This document shows positions 27,601 to 37,560 of a stretch of DNA of 64,000 nucleotides, one piece after another. This stretch comes from Costus lasius (Eukaryota; Streptophyta; Magnoliopsida; Zingiberales; Costaceae), in NCBI GenBank assembly GCA_027563935.2, contig CM050446.2, positions 122,528,499 to 122,592,498 of the forward strand. The letters are read 5' to 3'. The position numbers and the translations under genes were made by a program. Below the pieces are notes generated by a model, which saw only the letters and a list, made by a program, of their open reading frames with translations, was not told where the DNA came from and ran no database searches. Position 1 is the stretch's first letter. Every line of letters starts with the position of its first letter.

Positions 27601-30600
27601 ATTCACATGTCTCCTAAATTATCACCTATTTCCATTGCTAATGGTTCTGCGAATCTGCTCATGAATTTAGCTCGATTCATACATATTCAACTGCTACCCA
27701 TATTGTAATTTATGTTCCTACATTTCTTATAAATCTCTTATCTATTAGTGATACTAATAACCCTTTACATTATTCAGTGAACATTTTTATATCCATTTTA
27801 TAGGATTTGCAATCAAAGGTGATGATTGATGGGGAGCGTGGGTCTAGGGTTTCTATTTCCTTCCAAATAGGCTTTCTTGTTCTCTTTATTCTCACTTCCA
27901 TTTTGCAATCTTCAAACTAGTGGCATTATTGTTTAGGTCACCCCTCACTACTCAAAATAAGCAATCATTGTCTCTTGTGCCTTTTTTCTCTCTTCTTATA
28001 AAGCTTGGAAGTTAGGCAAGCATCACCATGTATCCCTCCTTTCTTGTATGAACAAACAATGTACCTCATCGTTTGAGTTAGTATATTCAAGTCATAGTTC
28101 CATGTCTTCTATCTCTAGACATGGCTTTTTATTACCTTTATTAGATGATTATTATCACATGACTTTGTATACATAAAAGCGAGGTTAGTGTTTTTGACAT
28201 TTTTTATTATTTTTTTGCAAGAAATAAAGTCAAATGTGGAACATACGATTGTAATCACATGACAATATGGTGTTATTTTACCACCTTTCGTCACTTTAAA
28301 GGCATTCTTTGTTAGACCATTTGTCCTATACCTCTCAGTAGAATGGCATTCCTAAGAATAAGAAAAGATGTTACTATCTTTCATGTGCACACAAAATCAT
28401 ATTGTATTGGCATTCTTCTGATTTTTCTTTTTAAAAAAATTTCTTTTCTTGTGTCTGCCCTAGCTTATCGTCTTCCATTTAATAGTCAGTTTTGGGTCAA
28501 TTTGCTCCGTTCACTCTCTCTCTTCAAATAAGACTTAGCCTTTGCATGCTACAATGTATCTTTATTAGATACACGTGCTCAAAAGAACTATCATTGGTAT
28601 GCTCTAGTAGCTTATAGACATTATATGTGATCTACTTTCTTCGAGTCTTCCTTTTTCTACTGCTTCATCGATCTCATCTACTACACCTTTCCCTATACCA
28701 ATACTGATCCTCTATGTTGTTATCCCATGGCCTCTCCTTATTTAGAGGTGTAAACAATCTTGACCATTGCCACTAGTCTTCATCTGTCACTTTTTCCCTC
28801 AAATATATCAACCATCCATTTGATCTGATTTTGACGTCCTTATTGCTCCTCAAAAAAGTAAATGATGTACTACTTCACGCCCGCTTGATAACCATTTACC
28901 TTATGATCATTTGTCTCCTACATTTTAAACTTTCCATTATCCTTGTTCAATATCCGTTCCTGTAATTCCGCATGAAGCAATTATAATACTCCTTGTTCAA
29001 TATCCGATCGTCACTAGAAGAAAATAATTATAATACTCCTGTTTTGTTCCCACTTCACATGATAAGTGGGAGACAATTGCTACACTATATAAGACCAGCT
29101 TACTACTTAAGTTGCATAAACTTTTTAAATTATGGGAGGTTTTACGGAGGTTGTAATAAATGGTATCAAAATAAACTTAGCCCTATATATTTAGAGGGTT
29201 CAATAAAAAAAGGGCGTGGATAATAGAGCCAAGATTTTGAACATTGATCAATACCAGTGCACAAGTCTTGGGCTAGACTGTACGTATCAATACGTACCTA
29301 CATACCACACCAATTAGTACCACTCAAAACTTATAATATATATATCCATATAGATGGTAGAATCATTATGGGCTATGAGTTAGGCCTTAGGCACAACAAG
29401 AACATCAAGCCTTAGTCTTACATAGGAAATGAAAGAAGAATTGCCATAGTATATAAACTTGGATTTAAGAATTTTATACAGAGTCATGTTGTTTTAGGCT
29501 CATCAAGTTAATAAATATCTTTTCTCATTAGGCAGGTTAAAACAAGTTACGACAATAAATAAAGCATATGAAGGCACTAATTTACCTTAAGTGGAGCAGC
29601 TCTCCCATATTATTGTGTTTCCTTATGTTGTTATCAATACAACTCACTATGTTGATACACGCAGATATAAAGGATGACAAAGACATAAGTATAAGAATAT
29701 AGGATGATGTATGCCTCAGATTGGTTCTATTAAATTAAACACTTGTGGCTCCTTTTAGTGTGATATGTGCTATACAAACTAGAATGCATCTGACTCAATC
29801 TGAATTTGTGTTATACTCTTAAGGGCAAGGCACTACTCTAGGGGTTTCAAGTGGCATTGCATCTTCATATCGAGAACTTAAATACAAAAGCCAATTTTAT
29901 AATATTAGTTGATACTATCAATTTAGTAAAATATCATATTCTAATTCAAATTGAATATATAGTTCAAAAAAATTAAATTTTCACATCACTTTTTTGAAAA
30001 AGATGACTTGTATACATGCATATTCTATTCCTATAGAGAAATGAGCTAATTAACTTCCTTTAATTAGCTAATAAATATGTTAACATCTACAAATATTTGA
30101 GTTAACATCTACTAGGGTGCCATGTAAATCTTCTTTGATTAATAATATTTTGTTTTGAAAATGAATCATTGATTAAGGTCTCAATCTATGTGGCACAGTC
30201 AAGCAATATTGGCCCACAAGTTATCAAGACCCTGAATGCACATCGGTAACACTCATGCTATTACCTAATAAATATGTTTATCTTCATCTATCAGCACCAG
30301 TGAAGCTCCAAATGCCATATTTGAAATAGTCGTAAGCCATGAAACCTTAATATAGACAGATACAAATATATATATATATAGAATGAGGGAAAACAAGGGA
30401 AGTATACTGCTTGTCTTGTTTTAAAGTGGTGAAAGTAAATTAAAACAAAATAACTACGATTTACTTTGTAGTACATCCATTGGGACTCCATAGATTCTCT
30501 GTATGCCTGCATCGCACGAGCTGGTACTGTATAGTAAAGACTTCCCTACACAAGAAGCAAACATGTATGAGATGGAAATCAAATGTAGTTGAGTTAAAAA

Positions 30601-32371
30601 TTAAAGGCATAAGTAGCATAAATTTTTGCCACTTTTATGCCACAGGAACCAAGAAAGTCCAATAAATATTGACGTACAAAAATTTTCAACTCAATAACAC
30701 GATTGATCAACAAAAACAAAATGGCAAAATAAGATATTTCTTGTACAAGAGAAATAGAATACTAACCCATACTTCTGAAAGTTGATCTTCATAAGGTATT
30801 TCCAAAATGCGTGAACCATTTTGACAACTGGGAGTGGCAGGTAATTCACCCAAAACAGAATGACATCCTGCACTGTCATTATGTTTTAGGAACCTAACTG
30901 CGTAATCGAGGACAGTACGTGGATGCTGCTTAGAAAAGAATAAACCATATCAGATATCAAACAAGAATAATTAATGTGTTAAGTGTCTGTAAGAATGCAA
31001 TGAAAATCTCGAGTAAAAAATTATTACAATTTGAACTCATGCAACAGGCATATAGTACCAGCCACCAACCCCCTCATCTTGTCTCTCTCATATGCTCTCT
31101 TCCCTCTCTCTCCTCTACCTCCACCTATCCACCCATCATACCTTTTGCCAGCTTACCCTTCCGGCCTTCCCTCCATTCTCTTTCATTGGAAAATGCAGTG
31201 ACCACCTATAGCAACCACCATAAGCAATAGTTGGTCATCATCTATTGTCCTTCTTTAGTTCAGTCTCCCCCCCCCCCCCCCCATCCTTGCCTTAACCTTG
31301 GAAATCTTGTTTGTTACCATCTTCTCTCACAACAAGGATGAACTTCTTTAGGTGTCTTCAAGTTACTCCTCCAACATTGATGACTACAACTTATGATGCT
31401 TTCGTTTTCACTACTACTAACAACTCTACATCCACTTGGTGGGTGTTCTTCACATTGTTGTGATAGTGACCATGATTGTTTTCCTCCTTGTCATTCCAAT
31501 CATCCCTTTAAATGTTAATAGAACAAATATGGCAAACCATCCATTGTCAAAATTCTCTCTATCAAAACCCTATGCCACCTCATAGCATAGCTTCTAGTAT
31601 CACCATCTCTAATTGAAGAGCATGAGCGACTTCTCTAGTCTAGCTCCATCACACACTTCTCTTTTGTCTCAACTTAACCTACTTATGGTATAGCTTCCTT
31701 GGCTTATTTAGGTATTTCTGGGGTTTTCATTTGAGGGAGTTCTATTGCATAATAGGCAATCGTATTTTATTTCCTAGTTCATTTCTTGATACTACATCCA
31801 CGTCACTATTATTGATGACTTCTTTGCCACTGCTCATAACCATGGTATAGTATATACTTATTATGTCATCACTATCGATCATGTTTTTTATGTGCCAAAA
31901 CAATTATGTTATTTTGTTGCTTGTTATCTTACTAGATCAAACCATCTCAGTTCACAGTTCCATTTTATATAACCTAAAGAAAAAGGGCAATGTTTGTAGA
32001 GGTATTTCCTGTAATGTCTACTTGCTTGTTGATCATCCATATGAGCTAGCTTTGTCATCCACCATCAACCCCCCCCCCCCCCCCCCTCCTTTCATATAAA
32101 CATATAAACGGTATTATCATCACTTGCATCATCTAGCAATTTTTATCTTTATTCTCAGTTCATAGTTCCATTTTATATAACCTAAAGAAAAAGGGCAATG
32201 TTTCTAGAGGTATTATCATCTAGTGCATCATCTAGCAATTTTTATCTTTTATTGCCAGCTATGTAGTGTAAATCAAGGATTTAAAAATCAATCTGCCATG
32301 CCCCCTAGTCCGTCCTAGTCTAACCTTGTATCTACAAAGGTACAAGGTCGGCATTGAAACTAGTCAATACC

Positions 32372-32427
<56 letters not shown>

Positions 32428-35400
32428 CACATGTGTATGTATATATACACAGTATATATATACATACAAATATATCTGTATATTTAAAACATTGGTGTTA
32501 ATAAACATAGTAGTAAACTAGTAATGCTTGACAAGTGGTCCATTCCAATATCTAGGTACCTGATTATATGTGAATTTTTTATTTTTGGTATTTTGTCACT
32601 TATTGATATTATTCTCACATGACATGACTCTATCTCATTAAAATGAATCTAAGGTATGATGCTTTCAAAGTCATATCATGGATAAAAATTAAATAATGTT
32701 TCTATAGAATTCTTATGCATTGATAATATTGTCGAGTGCATTCACTATTTCTCGTCAATATCATGGCATCATTGCAAATGCTTTGAGCACAAGTTAGATT
32801 TGTTGGTTTCCCAAACTTCAAGATAAATCAGTTAGAAGTTTGAAAGTGAAGACTAGTTTTAGCAATGAACCCTAGAAAGAAGGCCAATACATTGAGATGA
32901 ACACTTCCACAAACATGATATCAAGTAATCAACAACAATAATGTCTAGTACCAACTGTCCAACCTGTCCTGCCTCTACTTCCGTCTTTTTGGCATTTAGT
33001 AGCCCAAGCCTGTCTGATTTGCATTCATGATGCATTGCATTCGATGCCTTGTCATTCATGCAGATAACCTCAGCTTCATGCCAGAAGTGGATAACTGAAT
33101 TAGCCAGACTATTAGTAGCATTTTTTCGCATGCGCAATATGTTTGCCTGCTCAAACTTCGCTCGGCCACATGAAGCAATCAATCGAGAAACTTGGGAAGC
33201 AGCTGCAGTCTTCCACAACCTCTCCTGCATCCAATTATTTAAGAATCCTTGAATGGAGCATTATGGCAATAGAAAAGTAAATACATTTGCATCTTAACTA
33301 ATGAAAAAATAGGTATAAAATAAATTCAGTGGTCAAATAGCCATTTTGAGTATCAATAAGATAAAATAACGGGAATTTCTAGAACCTGCATGAAGTCATT
33401 CGCCATCCATGCCATTTCCTCCAGCACAAAATCCCAGTGGCACTTTCTTTGCTTCTCAAAATGTGTATTACTAGTGGACAGTTCTCCAGCTCTTTTAAGC
33501 CTTGCCTGAAAAATTAATGTATTGGATCTTTATAGATAAATGCTCTCATGAATCAAAGAAATACCACAAGGACATCTGACCAAACCTCTATTAATCTGGC
33601 TTCTTCTAGTATAGCTTCTTCATGTGCCTTCTTCTGATCTGCTGTGGAAATCTGGAGGTCAATGGTTTCAGATGCAGTACTTAGTTTCACAAGGATGGTC
33701 TTTGGAGAATGAGAAGTCAACAAGGTTGCACCATCCTTTCCTATGCAACTTGAATCACTTAAAGAATTGTTCGACTTTACATCTGTCTCATATATAATTT
33801 CTCCATTTAGTTTCATAGGTTCGGAGTTGGTAACAGGTACAACTTCACTCAGCATCCTTATTTTACTGTCACAAGTTTCATCTTTCATCTGAACAGCCGA
33901 GTTGCTAAGATCTTGTTGAATCGATTTAGATGCGTCATTAGTGTCATTGACAACATCTGATTTGAACAAATCATTATCTTTTAAAGGTTTATTAGACATA
34001 GACTCTTTAAATGTTGACTGGTCTATAAACTCTCCACATGGCATACCATCACTTGGCATAAAGGACTGATCTCCATCAATACTGTTGATGGTACAAGTAC
34101 TGTTTGTTAAAAAAATTTTTGATGTGGCATCTGCGGTACAGTTTCTCTTACTTCTCCCCTCAACAGATTTTTCATAACTAGGATCGTTCTCATCAAAATT
34201 AGTCATGGTTTTATCTGGAACACCAGATTCATTGTCATTTCCAGCATCATTTATTTCCTTACTTTCATTTGACTCCAGTGGCGTAGAAACTTGACCAGCT
34301 GGAAGAGAACCATCATTGAAAGCACCTTTAGGAGCTTTCTCAGCAATAGATGAAGGTTGGTTAAAGGGGTCAATTCCTGGAGAAGTTTCAGTTGTGTTGA
34401 CATCTTTTCCACCCTCAGGCAAAGCATCTATTGTCATGTCAGTAGACTCAGTTTTCACGTTACTTTTGTGCACCATTGCTAATGATTTACCTACACGATC
34501 ATCTGCAACTAAAGTCCTCTCTTTGAAATCAACATCTGGGTTTCCAGCCATGGAGTTTGCATTGGAAGCAACAGCATGATCTTGAACTACTAATCTTGTT
34601 AAAGACTCTTTGACATCACTGGAACCAGGAATGGACGAAGATGTAATGGAAGCTCTATTAGCATGTCGAGAAGCCAAATCAGTCAAAGTTAAATTGGCAC
34701 TATCACGGCTTGTTCGTGTTCTATTGCGCCGCGCATAAGCCTGGCTTTTTGCCCCAAGACGAAAAATAACAGAGTCATCTGTTCCTTTCACATTGTTACA
34801 TCCATCAACATGAGAAACTTGTTCCAAAAGAGCAACACTGCCTCTTTTGCCTCTATGTTTAGCACTTCTCTCTCCATGAAGTTTGGTATTTTCCCCATCC
34901 AAAAGCAATAAATTGTCTCCAATGTTAGCTTCACGACCAATAGAGCCTCCTGGCCTCCCACTGCTTTCCACTGAGTCCCCATGTGGTGAAGCAGCCAGTG
35001 TGAAGCTACCTTTCGCTTCACTGTCAAGCAAAATCAGAAAACAGAAACAGGAAAATACTGGAACATCAGAAAGTTATGTTTGACAGTTTGACTTAGATAT
35101 AATGTTTTTATTCTCAATCCAAACCAGACAGTAAGTCTGGTATATAATGTTCCGGTTATAGACCAGTACATATACCCTATATATACCAATTTACACAAAA
35201 TATAAAAAATAATAAGTATGATACTGGTCTAGGCGTACTATATGTCAGTACGTACTGGTATCTACTGATCTAAGCCAAGACCAGTAAACCAGCTTGAACC
35301 AGTACTTTAAACCATGGTTTGACTTAATACATACATATTATGTAACTTCATAGAAACAAGGACGAAACCTGGTTACATATAGGTCTGCATGCTGATCTGT

Positions 35401-35874
35401 AAGAGAAGTAGATTGTACACTAACTGCAGCTCCATGAAGAAATTTGAAATCCAAGGGATTGCCCCCCTACAATATTCAAAAGGGATTTAACAATATAAAA
35501 CAAAGTTGAAAAGGAAATCAAATTCACAAGTCATCATAACAGATCTGGTGCAAAACAATATCAGAATGTGGATATACTTTTTCAAGAAATTCCAACTCTC
35601 TTCTCCTCTCTTCACGAATATCAAATTCCTGCCTGTAGTTACAACAGTAAACCATTGAGAAGATTTATAAATTTAACATGTTGCATGTAAAAGGTCAATC
35701 AGCACAAGCATCCATATCGTTAACAACTTACTGCAGCTCAGCCTGTGCCTTCTCAAATGCTGCATGGTGCGGTGATGTTTTGGTGTCTACATCATGTCCA
35801 CACTCTACAACACCTCCCATGGACTTGAACTCAGCATTTACTGGAACTGGAAAACCTGGGCTAAGCCCATACAT
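6630..35874 (-). CDS. EAF1: EAF1-like NuA4 histone acetyltransferase platform subunit
   Basis: EAF1 (yeast Eaf1/Vid21, Arabidopsis EAF1A/B) is the scaffold of the nuclear NuA4 acetyltransferase complex. Twenty-one coding exons on the minus strand: 35874-35732, 35632-35578, 35466-35369, 35020-33586, 33505-33386, 33224-32964, 30925-30767, 30545-30465, 26076-26016, 25942-25362, 25290-25225, 24969-24911, 24802-24606, 24272-24219, 24139-24059, 11368-11231, 11084-10968, 10648-10548, 10430-10209, 10080-9699, 8045-6630. Phases agree and give about 1,941 aa. N-terminus: VNAEFKSMGGVVE, then a Glu/Arg helix (EFDIREERRRELEFLEK) and SPHGDSVESSGRPGG. The HSA domain (about 578-704, RLKRAGEL to HWDFVLEEMAWMANDF) should bind actin and ARP4. 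The SANT domain (about 1115-1165) contains WSNFEDQALVVLVHDMGPNW. The last exon (472 codons) is Gln-rich. Oddities: a 12.7-kb intron and a GC donor after 11231. Exon 24969-24911 may be off by one base. In-frame TGA upstream of the ATG fixes the start. Confidence 0.92.
6670..6765 (-). repeat. Poly-glutamine (CAA/CAG) tract in EAF1 C-terminus
   Basis: Read on the minus strand, mixed CAG and CAA codons give an uninterrupted run of Gln followed by Lys/Pro/Gln-rich sequence near the EAF1 carboxy end. It is in frame within the last exon and likely length-polymorphic. Confidence 0.85.
8046..9698 (-). other. Last intron of EAF1
   Basis: A 1,653-base AT-rich GT-AG intron. Apart from the short element at 8634-8793 it shows no recognisable feature. 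Confidence 0.85.
8634..8793. mobile_element. Short hAT-like element in EAF1 intron, degenerate
   Basis: A 160-bp insert begins CAAGATTTTAAA and ends TTTTTAAACTATA. It is flanked by ATATCAAC (8626-8633) and TTATCAAC (8794-8801), a 7 of 8 match that looks like an aged 8-bp target duplication. Its terminal CAAG-TTTTAAA pattern resembles the better preserved copies at 15932, 21044, 32274 and 35094. Confidence 0.5.
12095..12187. repeat. Tandem repeat, three 31-bp units
   Basis: Three adjacent copies of a 31-base unit beginning ACATGTATA and ending TGTACACGA (12095-12125, 12126-12156, 12157-12187). They differ by about one base, so they are a recent local amplification. The unit itself is partly palindromic. 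Confidence 0.9.
12197..12330. mobile_element. Fragment of CAAGG...ACCGG short element
   Basis: It starts CAAGGATCTAAAAACCAG, continues with GTACCGGTCC and then a GGAAGAGGAAGGAG purine-rich body like that at 15080-15150. The opposite terminus was not found, so it appears truncated. Confidence 0.45.
14844..15486. mobile_element. GAA/CTT-rich foldback-like element with ACCGG end
   Basis: Left end TAAGGTTTAACAAG and right end CTTCTAAAACCTTA form imperfect terminal inverted repeats. The right end carries TACAAACCGG and ATCGGTTCGAACC. The body is made of opposed GAAGAAG and CTTCTTC tracts that could fold. No convincing target duplication was seen. A second CTTCTTC-rich piece ending TTTTTTAATCCTTGG follows at 15490-15640. 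Confidence 0.5.
15932..16228. mobile_element. Short hAT-like element with exact 8-bp TSD
   Basis: A 297-bp insert flanked by TATCACAC at 15924-15931 and again at 16229-16236. It begins CAACGATTCAAGAACCG and ends CGGTTTTCAAAACCTTG, which are imperfect inverted repeats. The subterminal regions are dense in GTACCGGT-type palindromes. The GC-rich core holds two copies of a GCGGCTTCGGCGGGC unit. No coding capacity is visible, so it is a nonautonomous (MITE-like) element; hAT affinity is inferred from the 8-bp duplication. Confidence 0.8.
16370..19115 (-). mobile_element. Decayed Ty1/copia retrotransposon remnant
   Basis: Minus-strand fragments include reverse transcriptase at 17490-17179 (YGLKQSPRAW and the catalytic YVDD) and a gag-like stretch at about 18700-18240 containing GLDDTYY. 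A copia-style 3' sequence, AAGCTGGGCATGTTTGATATT on the minus strand and ending near a polypurine tract, sits at about 16558-16605. Two similar stretches at about 16370-16555 and 18945-19115 (both with AAGGACTCAAATACATAA) look like its LTR remains. Most of protease and integrase is gone and many stops are present. It lies in sense orientation inside the EAF1 intron. Confidence 0.8.
19620..20020. mobile_element. CCGGTACC-type short element with repetitive GC core
   Basis: The left side carries ATCGGTTCAACCGG and TACCGGT; the right side carries CCGGCCGGTTCGAACCGG followed by TTTTTAAAACACC. The core is built of degenerate GCTTCTGCCTCC/GGAGCTTC-like units of about 20-30 bases. Boundaries are approximate and no clean target duplication was found. 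Confidence 0.5.
21044..21371. mobile_element. Short hAT-like element, TSD GTTCTAGC/GTTCTAAC
   Basis: A 328-bp insert flanked by GTTCTAGC (21036-21043) and GTTCTAAC (21372-21379), 7 of 8 identical. The right end is GACTGGTTCTTTAAACCTTG. The interior has the same plan as other copies: CGGTAC palindromes near both ends and a GAGGAAG/CTTCCTC foldback body. Noncoding. Confidence 0.65.
22042..22843. mobile_element. 802-bp nonautonomous hAT-like element with exact 8-bp TSD
   Basis: It is flanked by GTTTCAAA at 22034-22041 and 22844-22851. Termini CAAGGTTGTCA and TGATAACCTTG are inverted repeats with one mismatch. Subterminal regions repeat GATCGTAAGAT and GATCCTAC-type words in both orientations, as expected for transposase-binding repeats. 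The core is extremely AT-rich with TA dinucleotide runs. No transposase is encoded. Confidence 0.82.
27060..28520 (+). pseudogene. Ty1/copia gag-protease-integrase debris
   Basis: Plus-strand translations in shifting frames show a copia protease-like block (PWVLTGTSSHTIDDHFF, then SPISIANGS) at about 27540-27660. It is followed by GAG-pre-integrase-like words (LGHPSLL) near 27940 and integrase-like words, including a decayed QQNG region, near 28335. Frames break many times and no LTRs could be paired. It is antisense to EAF1. Assignment rests on word order rather than alignment. Confidence 0.6.
29236..29330. mobile_element. Possible degenerate CAAG-TTTTGAA short element
   Basis: CAAGATTTTGAACATTG followed by AATACCAGTGC and a TACGTATCAATACGTA palindrome resembles one end of the intronic short-element family. 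The other end and a target duplication were not identified. Confidence 0.35.
31949..32217. repeat. Direct duplication of about 60 bp
   Basis: A stretch of about 60 bases beginning TTCACAGTTCCATTTTATAT at 31949 recurs at about 32157 with only a few differences. A second shared word CATCATCTAGCAATTTTTAT follows each copy, so the duplicated block is probably larger and interrupted by the C run at 32069-32086. Confidence 0.75.
32274..32494. mobile_element. Short hAT-like element carrying a TA microsatellite
   Basis: A 221-bp insert flanked by GTGTAAAT (32266-32273) and GTGTTAAT (32495-32502), 7 of 8 identical. It starts CAAGGATTTAAAAATC and ends TATATTTAAAACATTG, which are inverted repeats. An uninterrupted TA run of about 50 bases lies at about 32373-32423. 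It is the same family plan as the 15932 and 35094 copies. Confidence 0.65.
35094..35316. mobile_element. Short hAT-like element with exact 8-bp TSD
   Basis: A 223-bp insert in EAF1 intron 3, flanked by GTTTGACT at 35086-35093 and 35317-35324. The right terminus GTACTTTAAACCATG matches the family ending in AAACC(T/A)TG; the left terminus is decayed. The interior carries ACTGGTCTA, GTACTGGTA and TACCAAT words that are divergent forms of the GTACCGGT palindromes. Confidence 0.65.
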
Positions 35875-35914
35875 ACTTGTATTTCATGCTAGCACATGTA
35901 AAACTCTGGTGCAT
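35861..35914 (-). promoter_or_regulatory. Upstream ORF overlapping the EAF1 start codon
   Basis: An ATG at 35914 opens a 17-codon ORF ending with TAG at 35861, in a different frame from EAF1 and running across the main ATG at 35874. A three-codon ATG-TGC-TAG also lies between. Both are in the leader if the acceptor TTTGCTTTTCAG before 35929 is used. Such uORFs usually lower translation of the main ORF; that effect is inferred. Confidence 0.5.
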
Positions 35915-35928
35915 AGATTTCCTCAAAT

Positions 35929-37560
35929 TCTGAAAAGCAAAGAAATTTCTATAAAACATGAAAAACATAAGGTAAGCAAGTTATCAGATGCAAAAGAACA
36001 GAAAAGGAACTAAAACTACAACAATACCATGAAGAATGAGGAGCGTTATTTGTGTTAGGAAGAATGTCATCCATAAATGTAACCGAATTATTCGCTAGTA
36101 AGGGGTTAGATAACTGAAAGAACAGTAGGAACGCCACTAGGATAAATCTAAAAGGCAACCTTTAAAAACTTGCAATGACTGTACAAGCCAAGGAAGCTAA
36201 ACACAAGCAAATGAGACATAAAATTCAACTTTCGTTCCATGTACATGGCTAAACACAACAAACTTACATTTTAGCAATAGTTCCATGATAGTGGTATTAT
36301 ACATTTATCAATGGGAGCTCATGCCCTACAGTACAGACAGGTTCAAGCTGAATTATTGCTCGGTTGAGCATATGTTTATTAACAAATACAAATTTGAATT
36401 TTCTCGGTAGAAACACAATCAGCAAGCTAAAGATTACATCACTACGTCCCATAATGTAGCATATAGAAAAGAATGGCAGATAATAGATACAAGTTCTTGA
36501 CCATAGAGGATCAGTATGTACCTATTGTAGACTATCTAGAATAGAATTAAGATCATGCACTTACTTTCTGTATACTATGAATAAATATAGCACAAATAGT
36601 AATCAAAATAATTATTGTTTTTAAATAAAAGCAAACTAATTAACAGTGAAGCCAAGTGGGAAGCAATATCCAATGCATATCCGACAAAGAAAACAGTTAG
36701 GATCAAGGACGTAGATTACGGTAGATAAATTTCAAGTAGCAAAAGGAAATGAGAATGATGAACTTGTTCCACTACTACGCATCCTGTCACGAAGCCAAAT
36801 TCCTCTGCGAAGTAAAAAAAAATAAACGTGCAATCAAACATCTTTCAGCTGGACAAAAGACGATAAGTGATACATAACGAGCATTGGCATTCTTAGGAGT
36901 TATTTGCACCAGATAACAAGTGGCGTTCAATGAAATATAATCCTAACTGGTCATAACTCATGGACAGTGAAGCATCGACTTCGATGTCCATGAAAAACGA
37001 ATCAAATGACTATTGCCCAAAGCTACGGAGTAAAATTCAGAGCTCATCACTTGAACAAAAAAAAAGAGTTCCATTTGCATCCAGAAATCTCAGCATAACA
37101 GTCAAAAAATTAGGACCTTTAAAGCAAATACGAAGGCGCCAAGTTGTTCAGCAATGGAAAGCACAACAATTGGATCGAATGACAGGGCCCGAGCCGGTGC
37201 AGGCGAACTCGTCCTCGCAAGCGGAGGAAGAAAGGAAGCGGCGTATTCCGACGCCGGGCAGACCCACGGGTGAGGTAGATTACTTAGAATGGTAATTGAT
37301 GATGAATGAGCTCGCCGGAGGGCCAAACAGGGAGGCGCGGGTTAGGGTTAGGGCTCGAAGGAGGGACGAAAGGAAAAGAGACAAAAAAAAGCACAAGATC
37401 GATGCTGGCGTTTCTGCAAATCAAGGTAGAATCCGAAGGGATTGCGGGAAGGCAAATAGGGTTGTCGGAATCGAGGCTTCGTAGTGCTCGTGATCGAAGT
37501 TGAGAGAGGAGGAAGGGAAGGCTACGACGAAGTGGGAGGAGATCGGAGATCAGATGTAAG
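35929..37560 (-). other. EAF1 5' UTR region with probable leader intron
   Basis: A good acceptor (TTTGCTTTTCAG) just before 35929 implies an intron in the leader. GC- and CT-rich sequence at about 37110-37560 reads like a first noncoding exon and promoter on the minus strand, with TTTAAAG/GTCC near 37120 as one possible donor. Nothing else was recognised in the 1.1 kb between. Exact transcript ends cannot be fixed from sequence. Confidence 0.45.
37339..37353 (-). promoter_or_regulatory. Telo-box (CCCTAACCCTAACCC) in EAF1 leader
   Basis: Two and a half plant telomere-type units lie in the probable first exon of EAF1. Telo-boxes near transcription starts are common in plant housekeeping genes and are bound by Myb-type telobox factors. 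Confidence 0.6.

Larger units (their letters stand above)
26077..30464 (-). other. 4.4-kb EAF1 intron with copia remnant
   Basis: An intron between the exons ending at 30465 and starting at 26076. It contains plus-strand copia debris at about 27060-28520 and a short ACCAGT/GTACG-rich piece near 29236. The rest is AT-rich without recognisable genes. Confidence 0.8.
30926..32963 (-). other. 2.0-kb EAF1 intron
   Basis: It contains two homopolymer C runs (31267-31282, 16 bases; 32069-32086, 18 bases), a local duplication (31949-32008 and 32157-32217), and a short element with AT microsatellite (32274-32494). The acceptor before 30925 is a tandem AAGCAG. CT-rich plus-strand sequence at 31040-31900 may be old copia debris but shows no firm motif. 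Confidence 0.75.

Noticed and set aside
36960..37295. Plus-strand ORF of 111 codons
   Set aside because: It is antisense to the EAF1 leader/first exon, shows no family motif and has no flanking gene structure.
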